Part shown: positions 15,848 to 24,447 of the stretch, one piece after another
Position numbering within the stretch: position 1 is the stretch's first letter
Layout of the letters: every line of letters begins with the position of its first letter
Source of the DNA: an uncultured Oscillibacter sp.
GTDB lineage: Bacteria; Bacillota; Clostridia; Oscillospirales; Oscillospiraceae
Reading direction: 5' to 3'
NCBI GenBank assembly: GCA_900544615.1
Contig: UQVS01000008.1
Coordinates: forward strand, 1-64,000
DNA: 64,000 nt
Notes under the pieces: generated by a model
The model's database searches: none
What the model saw: the letters and a program-made list of their open reading frames with translations, nothing else
What the model was told of the DNA's origin: nothing
Position numbers and translations under genes: made by a program

Positions 15848-17119
15848 TCAGTGTCCCAGCGCTTTCAAAGCCCGCTGGCCGATATCATGCCGGTAGAATA
15901 CATTTCCGAAGTGAATGGTCTCCACCCGCCCATAGGCCTGCGCCACAGCGCTTTTCAGATCTGCCGCCGTGGCGGTCACGCCCAAAACCCGGCCTCCGCT
16001 GGTCAGCAGGCGGCCATTTTCGGTTTTTGCGCCCGCCACATATACATACGGCGCGGCTTCGGCGGGGATGGTAATCTCAAAGCCCTTTTCGTAGTGTTCC
16101 GGGTAGCCCTCGGAGGCCATGATCACGCAGCAGGCGGCTCCCTTGGAGAAGCGCACCTCCGTCTCCGCCAGCGTGCCGTTCCGGCAGGCCTGCATGATCG
16201 TCAGCAGGTCGCTTTCCAGCAGCGGGAGGACCACCTGCGTCTCCGGGTCGCCGAAGCGGCAGTTGTACTCAATGACCTTGGGGCCGTCAGGCGTGAGCAT
16301 CAGTCCGAAGTAAAGACAGCCCCGGAAGGTGCGTCCCTCCGCGTTCATGGCCCGCAGGGTCGGCAGGAAAATGGTCTCCATGCACGTCTGTGCAATCTCG
16401 TCCGTGTAATAGGGGTTGGGGGCGATCGTCCCCATACCGCCGGTGTTGAGTCCCTTATCGCCGTCGTGAGCCCGCTTGTGATCCATGGAAGAAACCATGG
16501 GGACAACGGTCTTGCCGTCGGTAAAGCTGAGGACAGAGACCTCCGGGCCGGTGAGGAATTCCTCGATCACCACCTGATTGCCGCTGTCGCCGAAGGCCTT
16601 GTCCAGCATGATGGTCTCCACTGCCCGGAGCGCGTCCTCGCGGGTCTCCGCAATCAGGACGCCCTTGCCCAGCGCAAGGCCGTCGGCCTTGATAACAATG
16701 GGCAGGCGGCAGGTCTTTACATAGTCCTGCGCTGCAGCGGCATCCTCGAACACCTCATACTGTGCGGTGGGAATCCCGTATTTTTTCATCAGGTTTTTGG
16801 AAAAAACCTTGCTGCCTTCAATAACGGCAGCCTTTGCTTCGGGGCCGAAGCAGGGAATACCTGCATCTTCCAGCGCATCCACCGCGCCCAGCACCAGCGG
16901 ATCGTCCGGCGCTACCACGGCAAAGCCGATCTGATGCGCCTTGGCAAACTCCACCTGCGCGGAAATATCCTTGGTGCCGATTTCCGGCACACAGACGGCG
17001 TCGGCGGTCATACCGCCGTTTCCGGGCAGTGCATAAATCGTCCCTACGCCGGGATTTTCCTTCAGTTTTTTTACGATGGCGTGCTCCCGCCCGCCGCCGC
17101 CAATCACAAGAATATCCAT
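15848..17119 (-). CDS. purD: Phosphoribosylamine-glycine ligase
   Basis: This ligase joins phosphoribosylamine and glycine with ATP to give GAR. The 423-residue product starts MDILVIGGGGREHAIVKKL, the usual N-terminus. ATG 17119 has GGAGG six bases upstream, whereas the frame is open 15 codons further without a site. ATP-grasp motifs include VIKADGLALGKGV and the metal-binding EYNCRFGDPE. It sits between purH and purL in the operon. Confidence 0.96.
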   Translation of the reverse strand: MDILVIGGGGREHAIVKKLKENPGVGTIYALPGNGGMTADAVCVPEIGTKDISAQVEFAKAHQIGFAVVAPDDPLVLGAVDALEDAGIPCFGPEAKAAVIEGSKVFSKNLMKKYGIPTAQYEVFEDAAAAQDYVKTCRLPIVIKADGLALGKGVLIAETREDALRAVETIMLDKAFGDSGNQVVIEEFLTGPEVSVLSFTDGKTVVPMVSSMDHKRAHDGDKGLNTGGMGTIAPNPYYTDEIAQTCMETIFLPTLRAMNAEGRTFRGCLYFGLMLTPDGPKVIEYNCRFGDPETQVVLPLLESDLLTIMQACRNGTLAETEVRFSKGAACCVIMASEGYPEHYEKGFEITIPAEAAPYVYVAGAKTENGRLLTSGGRVLGVTATAADLKSAVAQAYGRVETIHFGNVFYRHDIGQRALKALGH

Positions 17120-17198
17120 GGTCGGCCTCCTTGAATTAGATTGCCTGTTCTCACTCCGGCGCAAACCGGCGCAGAACGAGGCGCAGCGAAATGAATCA

Positions 17199-17220
17199 GC
17201 GTCCGGGTTTGTCCGGACGC
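17199..17220 (-). other. Intra-operon hairpin between purH and purD
   Basis: In the 125-base gap GCGTCCGG pairs with CCGGACGC around a short loop. No T-run follows on the minus strand, so it may adjust mRNA stability or act as a weak attenuator. Confidence 0.45.
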
Positions 17221-17244
17221 GAAGAATCCGGAACTTACGGTGCG

Positions 17245-18423
17245 TTAATGGTGGAACAGCCGCATCCCGGTAAAGGCCATCACTATGCCGTATTTATCGG
17301 CGGTGGCGATGACGTGATCATCCCGGATGGAGCCGCCCGGCTCGGCGATATACGCAACGCCGGACTTCCGCGCCCGCTCCACATTGTCGCCGAAGGGGAA
17401 AAATGCGTCGCTGCCCACGGTGACGCCGGACTGGGTGGCGATCCACGCCTTCTTCTCCTCCGCCGTCAGGATCTCAGGCTTCACCTTGAAAGTGTTCTGC
17501 CACACGCCGTCCGCCAGCAGATCCTCATATTCGTCGGAGGTATAGATGTCAATGGCGTTGTCCCGGTCCGGGCGGCGGATGTTGTCCACAAACTGCAGGC
17601 CCAGCACCTTGGGATGCTGGCGCAGATACCAGTTATCCGCCTTTTGGCCGGCCAGACGGGTGCAGTGGATGCGGCTCTGCTGCCCGGCGCCCACGCCGAT
17701 GGCCTGTCCGTTCTTCACATAGCAGACGGAATTGGACTGGGTATATTTCAGCGTAATGAGGGACACGACCATGTCGATCTTCGCCTGCTCCGGCAGTTCC
17801 TTATTCTTTGTAACAAGGTTGGTCAGCAGGCTCTCATCGATTTTGAAATTATTGTGTCCCTGCTCAAAGGTGACGCCGAACACATCCTTGCACTCCTGCG
17901 GCGCGGGGATGTAGGCCGGGTCGATCTGGATCACATTATAGCAGCCTTTTTTCTTGGTTTTCAAGATCTCCAGTGCTTCCGGCGTATAACCTGGCGCAAT
18001 GATGCCGTCAGACACCTCCGCTTTGAGATACCGGGCGGTGTCGGCATCGCAGACATCGGACAGCGCCGCCCAGTCTCCGTAGGAGCAGAGCCGGTCGGCA
18101 CCTCTGGCGCGGATATAGGCGCAGGCAATGGGACTGAGATCCGCATCGTCCTCCACAAAGTAGATCTTCCGGTCGGTATCGCTGAGGGGCAGACCCACGG
18201 CGGCGCCGGCGGGAGAGACGTGCTTGAAGCTGGCGGCAGAGGGCAGGCCGGTGGCCTCCTTCAGTTCCTTTACCAGCTGCCAGGAGTTGAAAGCGTCCAG
18301 CAGATTGATATAGCCGGGTTTGCCGTTCAGAACCTGAATAGGCAGGTCGCTGCCGTCCTTCATGAAAATGCGGGCGGGCTTCTGGTTGGGGTTGCAGCCG
18401 TATTTCAGTTCCAGTTCGTTCAT
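17245..18423 (-). CDS. purH: AICAR formyltransferase, stand-alone
   Basis: This enzyme transfers a formyl group from 10-formyl-THF to AICAR, giving FAICAR. The 392-residue protein has only the C-terminal domain type of bifunctional PurH: SFKHVSPAGAAVG near residue 70, QSNSVCYVKNGQAIGVGAGQ, and GSDAFFPFGDNVERA near the end. The N-terminal IMP cyclohydrolase domain is absent and a separate cyclohydrolase is encoded next door. ATG 18423 with AGGAG upstream is preferred over a GTG three codons earlier. Confidence 0.93.
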   Translation of the reverse strand: MNELELKYGCNPNQKPARIFMKDGSDLPIQVLNGKPGYINLLDAFNSWQLVKELKEATGLPSAASFKHVSPAGAAVGLPLSDTDRKIYFVEDDADLSPIACAYIRARGADRLCSYGDWAALSDVCDADTARYLKAEVSDGIIAPGYTPEALEILKTKKKGCYNVIQIDPAYIPAPQECKDVFGVTFEQGHNNFKIDESLLTNLVTKNKELPEQAKIDMVVSLITLKYTQSNSVCYVKNGQAIGVGAGQQSRIHCTRLAGQKADNWYLRQHPKVLGLQFVDNIRRPDRDNAIDIYTSDEYEDLLADGVWQNTFKVKPEILTAEEKKAWIATQSGVTVGSDAFFPFGDNVERARKSGVAYIAEPGGSIRDDHVIATADKYGIVMAFTGMRLFHH

Positions 18424-18435
18424 ATCACACACTCC

Positions 18436-19068
18436 TCAATCCCCGGAATTCTTGTTGAACAGTCTGACGTTGCCGTTCACATTGGTATAGAGAGACACCT
18501 TATTGTCCGCATTCAGAGCCGTCCAGACCTCCTCCGGCTCCGGGACGGTGACCTCCAGCGGCTCGCCGGCAAAGGTGGGCAGCGGGCTGCCGTCTCCCTG
18601 ATAGGTGCTGATAAAATAGCCGGTCTGCTCATCGCAGCCCTCATAGCAGAAGAATTCCCGCAGGCAGCGGCCGTGGTTATGCTTCAGGATGGACAGTTCA
18701 AAGGAGCCGTCGCCGTTGATCAGGGCGGAAATGCGGGGCGTCCAGTTCGGCTCGTCCGGCTCATACTTCCGGGTCATCAGGCCCTTGCGGAAATCGCCGT
18801 ACTGGCAGATGGTGTCCGTCTGGTCGCCGTTGGTGACCACCAGCGCGTCTCCCATCCTGCGGACGGGGTGGTAAATAATGAGGCTGGGGTCCGTCAGCAG
18901 AGCGGGATCATAGGCTTCCGTGCGGATGCCGTCCTCCGTTTTTACAAACACCCGGTTGCGGCTGTTGGCGCTGCGGCCCATGATGAAATAATACACGCGG
19001 CCCTTCCCCACCAGAATGCCCCGGCCGGGGTAAGGATTTTCCCGCAGGAAGGTAAGAAAATCAAGCAT
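18436..19068 (-). CDS. purO: IMP cyclohydrolase, PurO type
   Basis: This enzyme closes FAICAR to IMP. The 210-residue protein resembles the PurO family first known from archaea, with YPGRGILVG near the start, YYFIMGRSANSRNRVF, and YHPVRRMGDALVVTNGDQTD. It complements the stand-alone formyltransferase, so the last two purine steps are on two proteins. ATG 19068 has AAGGAG upstream and overlaps the end of purN by eight bases, indicating translational coupling. Confidence 0.9.
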   Translation of the reverse strand: MLDFLTFLRENPYPGRGILVGKGRVYYFIMGRSANSRNRVFVKTEDGIRTEAYDPALLTDPSLIIYHPVRRMGDALVVTNGDQTDTICQYGDFRKGLMTRKYEPDEPNWTPRISALINGDGSFELSILKHNHGRCLREFFCYEGCDEQTGYFISTYQGDGSPLPTFAGEPLEVTVPEPEEVWTALNADNKVSLYTNVNGNVRLFNKNSGD

Positions 19069-19678
19069 TGTCCTGCTCCTTTCCAATTTGTTCCGAGATC
19101 ATTTCCGCCGCCTGCGGCAGCAGCTTCCATTCCGCCTGCTCCATGACCCGGCGCTGCAGGGTCTCCGGCGTGTCGTCCGGCTCGATCTCCACCGCCTTTT
19201 GCAGCAGGATCTTTCCGCCGTCCGGGATTTCGTTGACAAAATGCACCGTCGCCCCCGTGACCTTTACGCCCCGGCGCAGGGCGGCCTCGTGTACCTTCAG
19301 GCCGTACATCCCCTTGCCGCAGAACGCAGGGATCAGGGAGGGATGGATATTCAGAATCCGTTCCGGCCACTGCGCGGTAAACGCCGCGCTGAGGATGGTG
19401 AGGAAGCCCGCCAGAACGATAAGGTCGATCTGATGCGCGGCCAGCTCTTCGGAGAGCCGGACCTCAAAGGCTTCCTGACTGCCGCAGGCTTTCTTGGAAA
19501 CCGTGCAGGCCGGAACGCCGGCCTTCGCCGCCCGTTCCAGCGCATAAGCCCCCGGATTGGATGAGACCACCAGCGCGATCTCGCCGTGGGGCAGTTTCCC
19601 TGCCGCCTGCGCGTCCAGCAGAGCCTGCAAATTGGTGCCGCCGCCGGAAACCAGCACGGCAATATTCGCTTTCTTCAT
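19061..19678 (-). CDS. purN: Phosphoribosylglycinamide formyltransferase
   Basis: This enzyme formylates GAR using 10-formyl-THF. The 205-residue length is standard. The N-terminal phosphate loop VLVSGGGTNLQALLDA and the catalytic block LNIHPSLIPAFCGKGMYG (catalytic Asn/His) are intact, with VTGATVHFVNE and the conserved Asp further on. Its end overlaps purO, and it starts three bases after the FNT gene stops. Confidence 0.96.
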   Translation of the reverse strand: MKKANIAVLVSGGGTNLQALLDAQAAGKLPHGEIALVVSSNPGAYALERAAKAGVPACTVSKKACGSQEAFEVRLSEELAAHQIDLIVLAGFLTILSAAFTAQWPERILNIHPSLIPAFCGKGMYGLKVHEAALRRGVKVTGATVHFVNEIPDGGKILLQKAVEIEPDDTPETLQRRVMEQAEWKLLPQAAEMISEQIGKEQDNA

Positions 19679-19681
19679 GTT

Positions 19682-20287
19682 TTATGCCTCCTTTGCCAGC
19701 AGCCGGAGCGCCGGGACAAACAGACCGCCCAGCGTATTCCCCAGAATCACCAGAGCCAGAAAAACAGTCCCCCCGGCCGTGAACTTCCCCGCAAGGAACC
19801 AGTAGAACAGATCCGCTACGGAATGTTCAAATCCGCTGAGGATGAATACCGGCACGCAGAGGATCACGCCCAGCAGGGTTCCCTTCTCTTTATACACCGC
19901 CACGGCGGTATACATCAAGACGCCGCAGAAAAAAGCCGCAATCAGTGCCGGCAGCGGCGCCATGGACAGCTTCTTTTCCCAGAGTGCCGCGGCCTTCTCC
20001 GCAAGCTCCGGCCGCGCACAGGCGATCAGGCGGCCCGTCAGCAGCGTGCCGGCCAGATTTCCCGCCAGCGTGACCAGCAGCGACAGCGCGTATGCGCCGC
20101 TGCGCTCCTCCGCCAGATAGCCGACCCGGCCTGTAAAGAGAAACAGTCCCATGCAGCAGATGGCAAGCAGTCCCACGGAAAACAGGACCGCCCCCACATA
20201 GCGGTTCTCACAGGAGAGAAACACCGTGCCGCCGATGCCGATGAATACCCCCGCCGGCAGGGAAAGCAGCGCGGCGCGTCTCAGCAC
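19682..20287 (-). CDS. Formate/nitrite transporter family channel
   Basis: This 201-residue protein has about six membrane segments and two FNT signatures: LFTGRVGYLAEE with LAGNLAGTLLTG in the first half, and SGFEHSVADLFYWFLAG with ILGNTLGG in the second. It is shorter than typical FocA (about 270-285). FNT members conduct formate, nitrite or hydrosulfide. Position inside a purine operon that ends with fhs makes formate the likely substrate. It overlaps purM by seven bases. Confidence 0.85.
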   Translation of the reverse strand: MLRRAALLSLPAGVFIGIGGTVFLSCENRYVGAVLFSVGLLAICCMGLFLFTGRVGYLAEERSGAYALSLLVTLAGNLAGTLLTGRLIACARPELAEKAAALWEKKLSMAPLPALIAAFFCGVLMYTAVAVYKEKGTLLGVILCVPVFILSGFEHSVADLFYWFLAGKFTAGGTVFLALVILGNTLGGLFVPALRLLAKEA

Positions 20288-21306
20288 AGCGTCACCTTTT
20301 CGCCGCCGGAGACGATCTCGCCGACGACATAAGCGCCGCAGTCCAGTGCAGCAATGGCCCGGTCGGCGTCCTCTTTCGGCACCACCACGGTCATACCCAC
20401 GCCCATATTGAAGGTGTTGAACATATCATGTTCGGAAATATTACCCTGCTCCTGAAGCATTTTGAAGATGGCAGGGGTGCGGACGGCGGCCTTGTCGATC
20501 TTGGCCCCCAGTCCCTCCGGGATGCAGCGGGGGATGTTTTCAAAGAAGCCGCCGCCGGTGATATGGCTGACGCCCTTGACGTCCGCCGCCTCCATGCAGC
20601 GGAGAACCGGCTTGACATAAATCACGGTGGGCTCCAGCAGCGCCTCGCCCAGCGTGCGTCCCAGTTCGGGAACGTGCCAGTCCAATGCGGCGTGCTCCAC
20701 GTCAAAGACCTTGCGAACCAGAGAGAAGCCGTTGGAGTGGATGCCGCTGGAGGGCAGTGCAAGGATCACGTCGCCGGGGGCCATGCGGCTGTTGTCAATG
20801 ACCTTAGGCTTATCCACGATGCCCACGGAGAAACCGGCCAGATCATAGTCGCCGGCGGCCATCATGCCGGGATGCTCCGCCGTCTCGCCGCCGATGAGGG
20901 CGCAGCCGGACTGCACGCAGCCCTCTGCCACGCCGGAGACGATGGACGCCACCTTCTCCGGCTCGTTTTTGCCGATGGCGATGTAGTCCAGAAAGAACAG
21001 GGGCTTTGCGCCGCAGCAGATGATGTCGTTGACGCACATGGCCACGCAGTCGATGCCGATGGTATCATGCTTGTCCAGCAGCTGGGCAATGCGGATCTTG
21101 GTGCCGACGCCGTCGGTGCCGGACACCAGAACAGGCTCCGCCATGCCCTTGATATCAGGGGCAAACAGGCCGCCGAAGCCGCCGATGTCGGACACCACGC
21201 CGGGGATCATCGTCCGCGCCACATGGCGCCGCATCAGCTTGACGCCCTCGTAGCCCGCTTCAATATTGACTCCGGCCTCCCGGTAGCTGTCAGAAAAACT
21301 ACGCAT
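20281..21306 (-). CDS. purM: Phosphoribosylformylglycinamidine cyclo-ligase
   Basis: This enzyme closes FGAM to AIR with ATP. The 341-residue protein has GGFGGLF, SGTDGVGTKIRIA and GGETAEHPGMM, the family motifs. ATG 21306 is one base after the purF stop (TGATATG), with AAAGGAAAG as ribosome-binding site. An open frame 11 codons longer is not needed. Confidence 0.96.
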   Translation of the reverse strand: MRSFSDSYREAGVNIEAGYEGVKLMRRHVARTMIPGVVSDIGGFGGLFAPDIKGMAEPVLVSGTDGVGTKIRIAQLLDKHDTIGIDCVAMCVNDIICCGAKPLFFLDYIAIGKNEPEKVASIVSGVAEGCVQSGCALIGGETAEHPGMMAAGDYDLAGFSVGIVDKPKVIDNSRMAPGDVILALPSSGIHSNGFSLVRKVFDVEHAALDWHVPELGRTLGEALLEPTVIYVKPVLRCMEAADVKGVSHITGGGFFENIPRCIPEGLGAKIDKAAVRTPAIFKMLQEQGNISEHDMFNTFNMGVGMTVVVPKEDADRAIAALDCGAYVVGEIVSGGEKVTLC

Positions 21307-21307
21307 A

Positions 21308-22780
21308 TCACGCTTTCCTTTCACTGATTTTGCATTCAAAACGGTCCTTGCCGCTGTCCTGCGGAATGGCTGTGGGATATCCGCCGCCGAAGCAGGCGGT
21401 GCAGAAGCCGCCCTGCGTGTTGTCCGCCAGCTTCACCACGTCCTCAATGCTGAGATATCCCAGAGAATCCACGCCGATGATCTCGGCGATCTCCTCCACG
21501 GTGTGGTGGTTGGCGATGAGCTTGTTCTTGTCGTCGATGTCCGTGCCGTAATAGCACTCCGACACGAAGGGCGGCGCACTGACCCGCATATGGATCTCCT
21601 TGGCCCCGGCCTTTCGCAGCAGATCGATGGTGCGGCGGCAGGTGGTACCCCGAACGATGGAATCGTCGATCAGAACCACCCGCTTGCCCTCCACCACGGA
21701 GCGGATGGGGTTGAGCTTGATATTGACCTCGTTTTCCCGCATATCCTGCGTGGGGGAGATAAAGGTGCGGCCGATGTATTTGTTTTTGATGAAGCCCATG
21801 CCGTAGGGGATGCCGGACTGCCGGGCATAGCCCATGGCGGCATCCAGCCCGGAATCCGGCACGCCGATGACGATATCCGCCTGCACGGGATGCTCCAGCG
21901 CCAGAAATGCGCCGGCCCGCTGGCGGGCGATGTGAACGCTGCTGCCGTCGATCACGGAATCGGGCCGGGCAAAATAGATGAACTCAAACACGCACAGCCG
22001 CTTCTCGGCCTTGCCGCAGTGGGAGGTGTCGGAGCGGACGCCGTTTTTGTCGGCGACCACGATCTCGCCGGGGAGGATATCCCGGTCAAACTCCGCGCCG
22101 ATGGCGTCCAGCGCACAGGATTCGGAGGCAAACACCACGCTGCCGTCCTTCAGATGTCCCATGCACAGCGGGCGGAACCCGTGGGGGTCCCGGACGGCGA
22201 TCAGCTTGGTGGGCGAGGAGATCACCAGCGAATAGGCCCCCTCGATGTGTCCCATGGCGGCGGAAACGGCCGCCTCGATGGAGGATGTTTTCAGCCGTTC
22301 CTGCACAATGATATAGGCGATAACCTCGGAATCCGTGGTGGTATGGAAAATGGAGCCGTTGCTCTCCAGCTTCTGCCGCAGCTCCTGCGAGTTGGTGAGG
22401 TTGCCGTTGTGGGCCAGCGCCATCCGGCCCTTGAAATGGTTCACCAGAATGGGCTGGACGTTCCGCTTGTTGTCGCTGCCGGTGGTGCCGTAGCGCACAT
22501 GGCCCACAGCGATGCTGCCGGTTCCCAGCGCCTGAAGCCGCTCCTTGGGGAATACCTCGCTGACCAGCCCCACGTCCCGGTAGGCCGTAAAAACGCCGTC
22601 GTCGTTCACAGCGATGCCGGCGCTTTCCTGCCCCCGGTGCTGAAGAGCATACAGTGCGTAGTATGCAAGGGACGCCACATCCGTGGTCTCCCTTGCAAAG
22701 ACGCCGAACACGCCGCATTCCTCATGGATGTGGCGTTCCCGGATCACGCCGTCCGGGGCGGCGGTACGCTCAGTCCGCAT
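21308..22780 (-). CDS. purF: Amidophosphoribosyltransferase, Fe-S type
   Basis: This is the committed step of purine synthesis (PRPP + glutamine). The 490-residue protein has a 21-residue propeptide before the N-terminal nucleophile Cys22 (EECGVFGVF), so self-processing is expected. The PRPP site is VVLIDDSIVRGTT at 368-380. Cys263, Cys409, Cys460 and Cys463 match the four Fe-S ligands of the Bacillus subtilis type, implying oxygen sensitivity. The start overlaps the end of purC by 11 bases. Confidence 0.97.
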   Translation of the reverse strand: MRTERTAAPDGVIRERHIHEECGVFGVFARETTDVASLAYYALYALQHRGQESAGIAVNDDGVFTAYRDVGLVSEVFPKERLQALGTGSIAVGHVRYGTTGSDNKRNVQPILVNHFKGRMALAHNGNLTNSQELRQKLESNGSIFHTTTDSEVIAYIIVQERLKTSSIEAAVSAAMGHIEGAYSLVISSPTKLIAVRDPHGFRPLCMGHLKDGSVVFASESCALDAIGAEFDRDILPGEIVVADKNGVRSDTSHCGKAEKRLCVFEFIYFARPDSVIDGSSVHIARQRAGAFLALEHPVQADIVIGVPDSGLDAAMGYARQSGIPYGMGFIKNKYIGRTFISPTQDMRENEVNIKLNPIRSVVEGKRVVLIDDSIVRGTTCRRTIDLLRKAGAKEIHMRVSAPPFVSECYYGTDIDDKNKLIANHHTVEEIAEIIGVDSLGYLSIEDVVKLADNTQGGFCTACFGGGYPTAIPQDSGKDRFECKISERKA

Positions 22781-23492
22781 CGTGATCCAGCAGGCGCTTC
22801 ATGACTTCGGCGTAAGCGTCCTCCACGCCGCCCATATCCCGGCGGAAGCGGTCCTTGTCCAGCTTTTCGCGGGTCTTGGCGTCCCACAGGCGGCAGGTGT
22901 CGGGGCTGATCTCGTCCGCCAGAACGATCTGGCCGTCGGCGGTCTTGCCGAATTCCAGCTTGAAGTCCACCAGCGTCACACCGCATTCAGCCCAGAAAGC
23001 CTTCAGGGTCTCATTGACGGCGAAGGCGTACTTCTTGATCAGCTCGATCTCCTCCCAGGTAGCCAGCTTCAGCGCCACGGCATGGTAGGCATTCAGCAGG
23101 GGATCGTGAAGATCGTCGTTCTTGTAGGAAAACTCGATGGTGGGCTGATCGAACACGATGCCCTCCTCCACGCCGTAGCGGGAGGCGAAGTGACCGGCGG
23201 AAATATTGCGGACAATGACCTCCAGCGGCACGATGGAGACCTTCTTCACCACGGTGTCCCGCTCAGAAAGTTCCTTGACAAAATGGGTGGGGATCCCGGC
23301 CTTTTCCATCTTCGCCATCAGGCGGTTGGTCATCTGGTTGTTGATAACGCCCTTGCCCACAATGGTGCCTTTTTTCAGGCCGTCCAGTGCGGTGGCGTCA
23401 TCCTTGTAGGATACGATCACCAGGGTGGGATCCTCCGTTGCATAAACCTTCTTGGCCTTTCCTTCGTACAGCTGCTCTTTCTTTTCCATCAT
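22770..23492 (-). CDS. purC: Phosphoribosylaminoimidazole-succinocarboxamide synthase
   Basis: This SAICAR synthetase joins aspartate to CAIR. The 240-residue length is standard. It starts with EGKAKKVYATEDPTLVIV and has KGVINNQMTNRLM and the ISPDTCRLWDAKT block, both hallmarks of PurC. AAGGAG precedes two adjacent ATG codons (23492 and 23489); either could be used. It is the second gene of the operon. Confidence 0.96.
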   Translation of the reverse strand: MMEKKEQLYEGKAKKVYATEDPTLVIVSYKDDATALDGLKKGTIVGKGVINNQMTNRLMAKMEKAGIPTHFVKELSERDTVVKKVSIVPLEVIVRNISAGHFASRYGVEEGIVFDQPTIEFSYKNDDLHDPLLNAYHAVALKLATWEEIELIKKYAFAVNETLKAFWAECGVTLVDFKLEFGKTADGQIVLADEISPDTCRLWDAKTREKLDKDRFRRDMGGVEDAYAEVMKRLLDHDAD

Positions 23493-23545
23493 ACATTCTC
23501 CTTATGTAAAATTGATTTGTCAGTTTGAAAGGTGCTTCCTATTTT

Positions 23546-24037
23546 TTATTGAAACCGCGCCTGTAATTCCGCATCTGCTTCCAGAACGGCGGCCTTTTCT
23601 CTGGCGCGGGCCTCGTCCAGCTGCCGGACCAGCTCCGGGTCGGACACCGCCAGGATCTGGATCGCCAGCAGGGCAGCATTCTTCGCCCCGTCGATGGCCA
23701 CCGTGGCCACCGGGATGCCGCTGGGCATCTGGACGGTTGCCAGCAGGGCGTCCATGCCGTCCAGCTTGGCGCTGCTGCACGGGATTCCGATCACCGGCAG
23801 CGTGGTATTGGCCGCCATGGCCCCGGCCAGATGGGCCGCCATTCCTGCCGCCGCAATGATCACAGAAAAACCGCCCTCCCGTGCCGAGGCGGCGAATTCT
23901 CTTGCCTCATTCGGACACCGGTGGGCGGACAGCACGCGTACTTCCGTCTGGATATGATAGTCTTTCAGCACATTGATCGCCTTTTCCACAACCGGCAGAT
24001 CGCTTTTGCTGCCCATCACAACTGCAACCTTATTCAT
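23546..24037 (-). CDS. purE: 5-(carboxyamino)imidazole ribonucleotide mutase
   Basis: The 163-residue protein starts VAVVMGSKSDLPVVEKA and contains SAHRCPNEAREFA, AAGMAAHLAGAMAANTTLPVIGIP and MPSGIPVATVAI, all typical of PurE. It is the first gene of the eleven-gene operon. No purK lies in the operon or the window, so it could use N5-CAIR from a distant purK or act directly on AIR; sequence alone does not decide. Confidence 0.95.
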   Translation of the reverse strand: MNKVAVVMGSKSDLPVVEKAINVLKDYHIQTEVRVLSAHRCPNEAREFAASAREGGFSVIIAAAGMAAHLAGAMAANTTLPVIGIPCSSAKLDGMDALLATVQMPSGIPVATVAIDGAKNAALLAIQILAVSDPELVRQLDEARAREKAAVLEADAELQARFQ

Positions 24038-24100
24038 GGTAGCGCCTCCTGCTCCAATCAGTTTGACCGCCCCGGAACGCGGCAGCGGCTTTGCATTAAA

Positions 24101-24129
24101 AATATAGCATGGTATTACCTATTTGTCCA
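24101..24129 (-). promoter_or_regulatory. pur operon promoter
   Basis: On the minus strand TGGACA (24124-24129), 17 bases, TATATT (24101-24106). The spacer is almost entirely the 16-base GntR-type site, so bound repressor would exclude RNA polymerase. The leader to purE is about 60 bases. Confidence 0.8.
24109..24124 (-). promoter_or_regulatory. Candidate GntR operator in the purE promoter
   Basis: On the minus strand AAATAGGTAATACCAT, identical to 2587-2602 in the gntR leader. The palindromic core GGTA-A-TACC lies between the -35 and -10 of the pur promoter. Confidence 0.72.
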
Positions 24130-24447
24130 TTCGGCAGGACGGAGAATCCCGCCGCCTCCATTACTGATTTTTTTATAATTTTGCATATATATTAGTTCTT
24201 CTTATAGCTGCTACCACTTTTCCCGACGAGAAACCCGCTTTTTCAGCAATGCAGGATTTCTCCCCGCCGTAAGGATATGCCCCGTTTCCCAATGACATTT
24301 CATAATAGAAAACGGCGTGACCGAAGTCACGCCGTCAGTGTGCCGAAAAAGCTTTTTCTTCCCGCCAAGCAAGCTTTCAAATATTGCAGACGTTTTGAAT
24401 CACGCCCGATGTGAATGGTGCAGGGCGCATTTTTCGGATTCCCCCGT
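24130..24447. other. Non-coding gap between pur operon and lipoprotein gene
   Basis: No gene is seen in this 318-base gap. It is AT-rich around 24165-24210 and holds the lipoprotein terminator at 24307-24335. The stretch upstream of the pur promoter has no second copy of the operator. Confidence 0.6.
24307..24335 (-). terminator. Terminator after the lipoprotein gene
   Basis: Perfect 10-bp stem ACGGCGTGAC/GTCACGCCGT, read on the minus strand with a TTCG tetraloop and followed by TTTTC. Confidence 0.85.

Noticed and set aside
13337..17134. 1265-codon open frame on the plus strand opposite purL and purD
   Set aside because: A mirror of high-GC third positions; the opposite strand carries full-length purL and purD.
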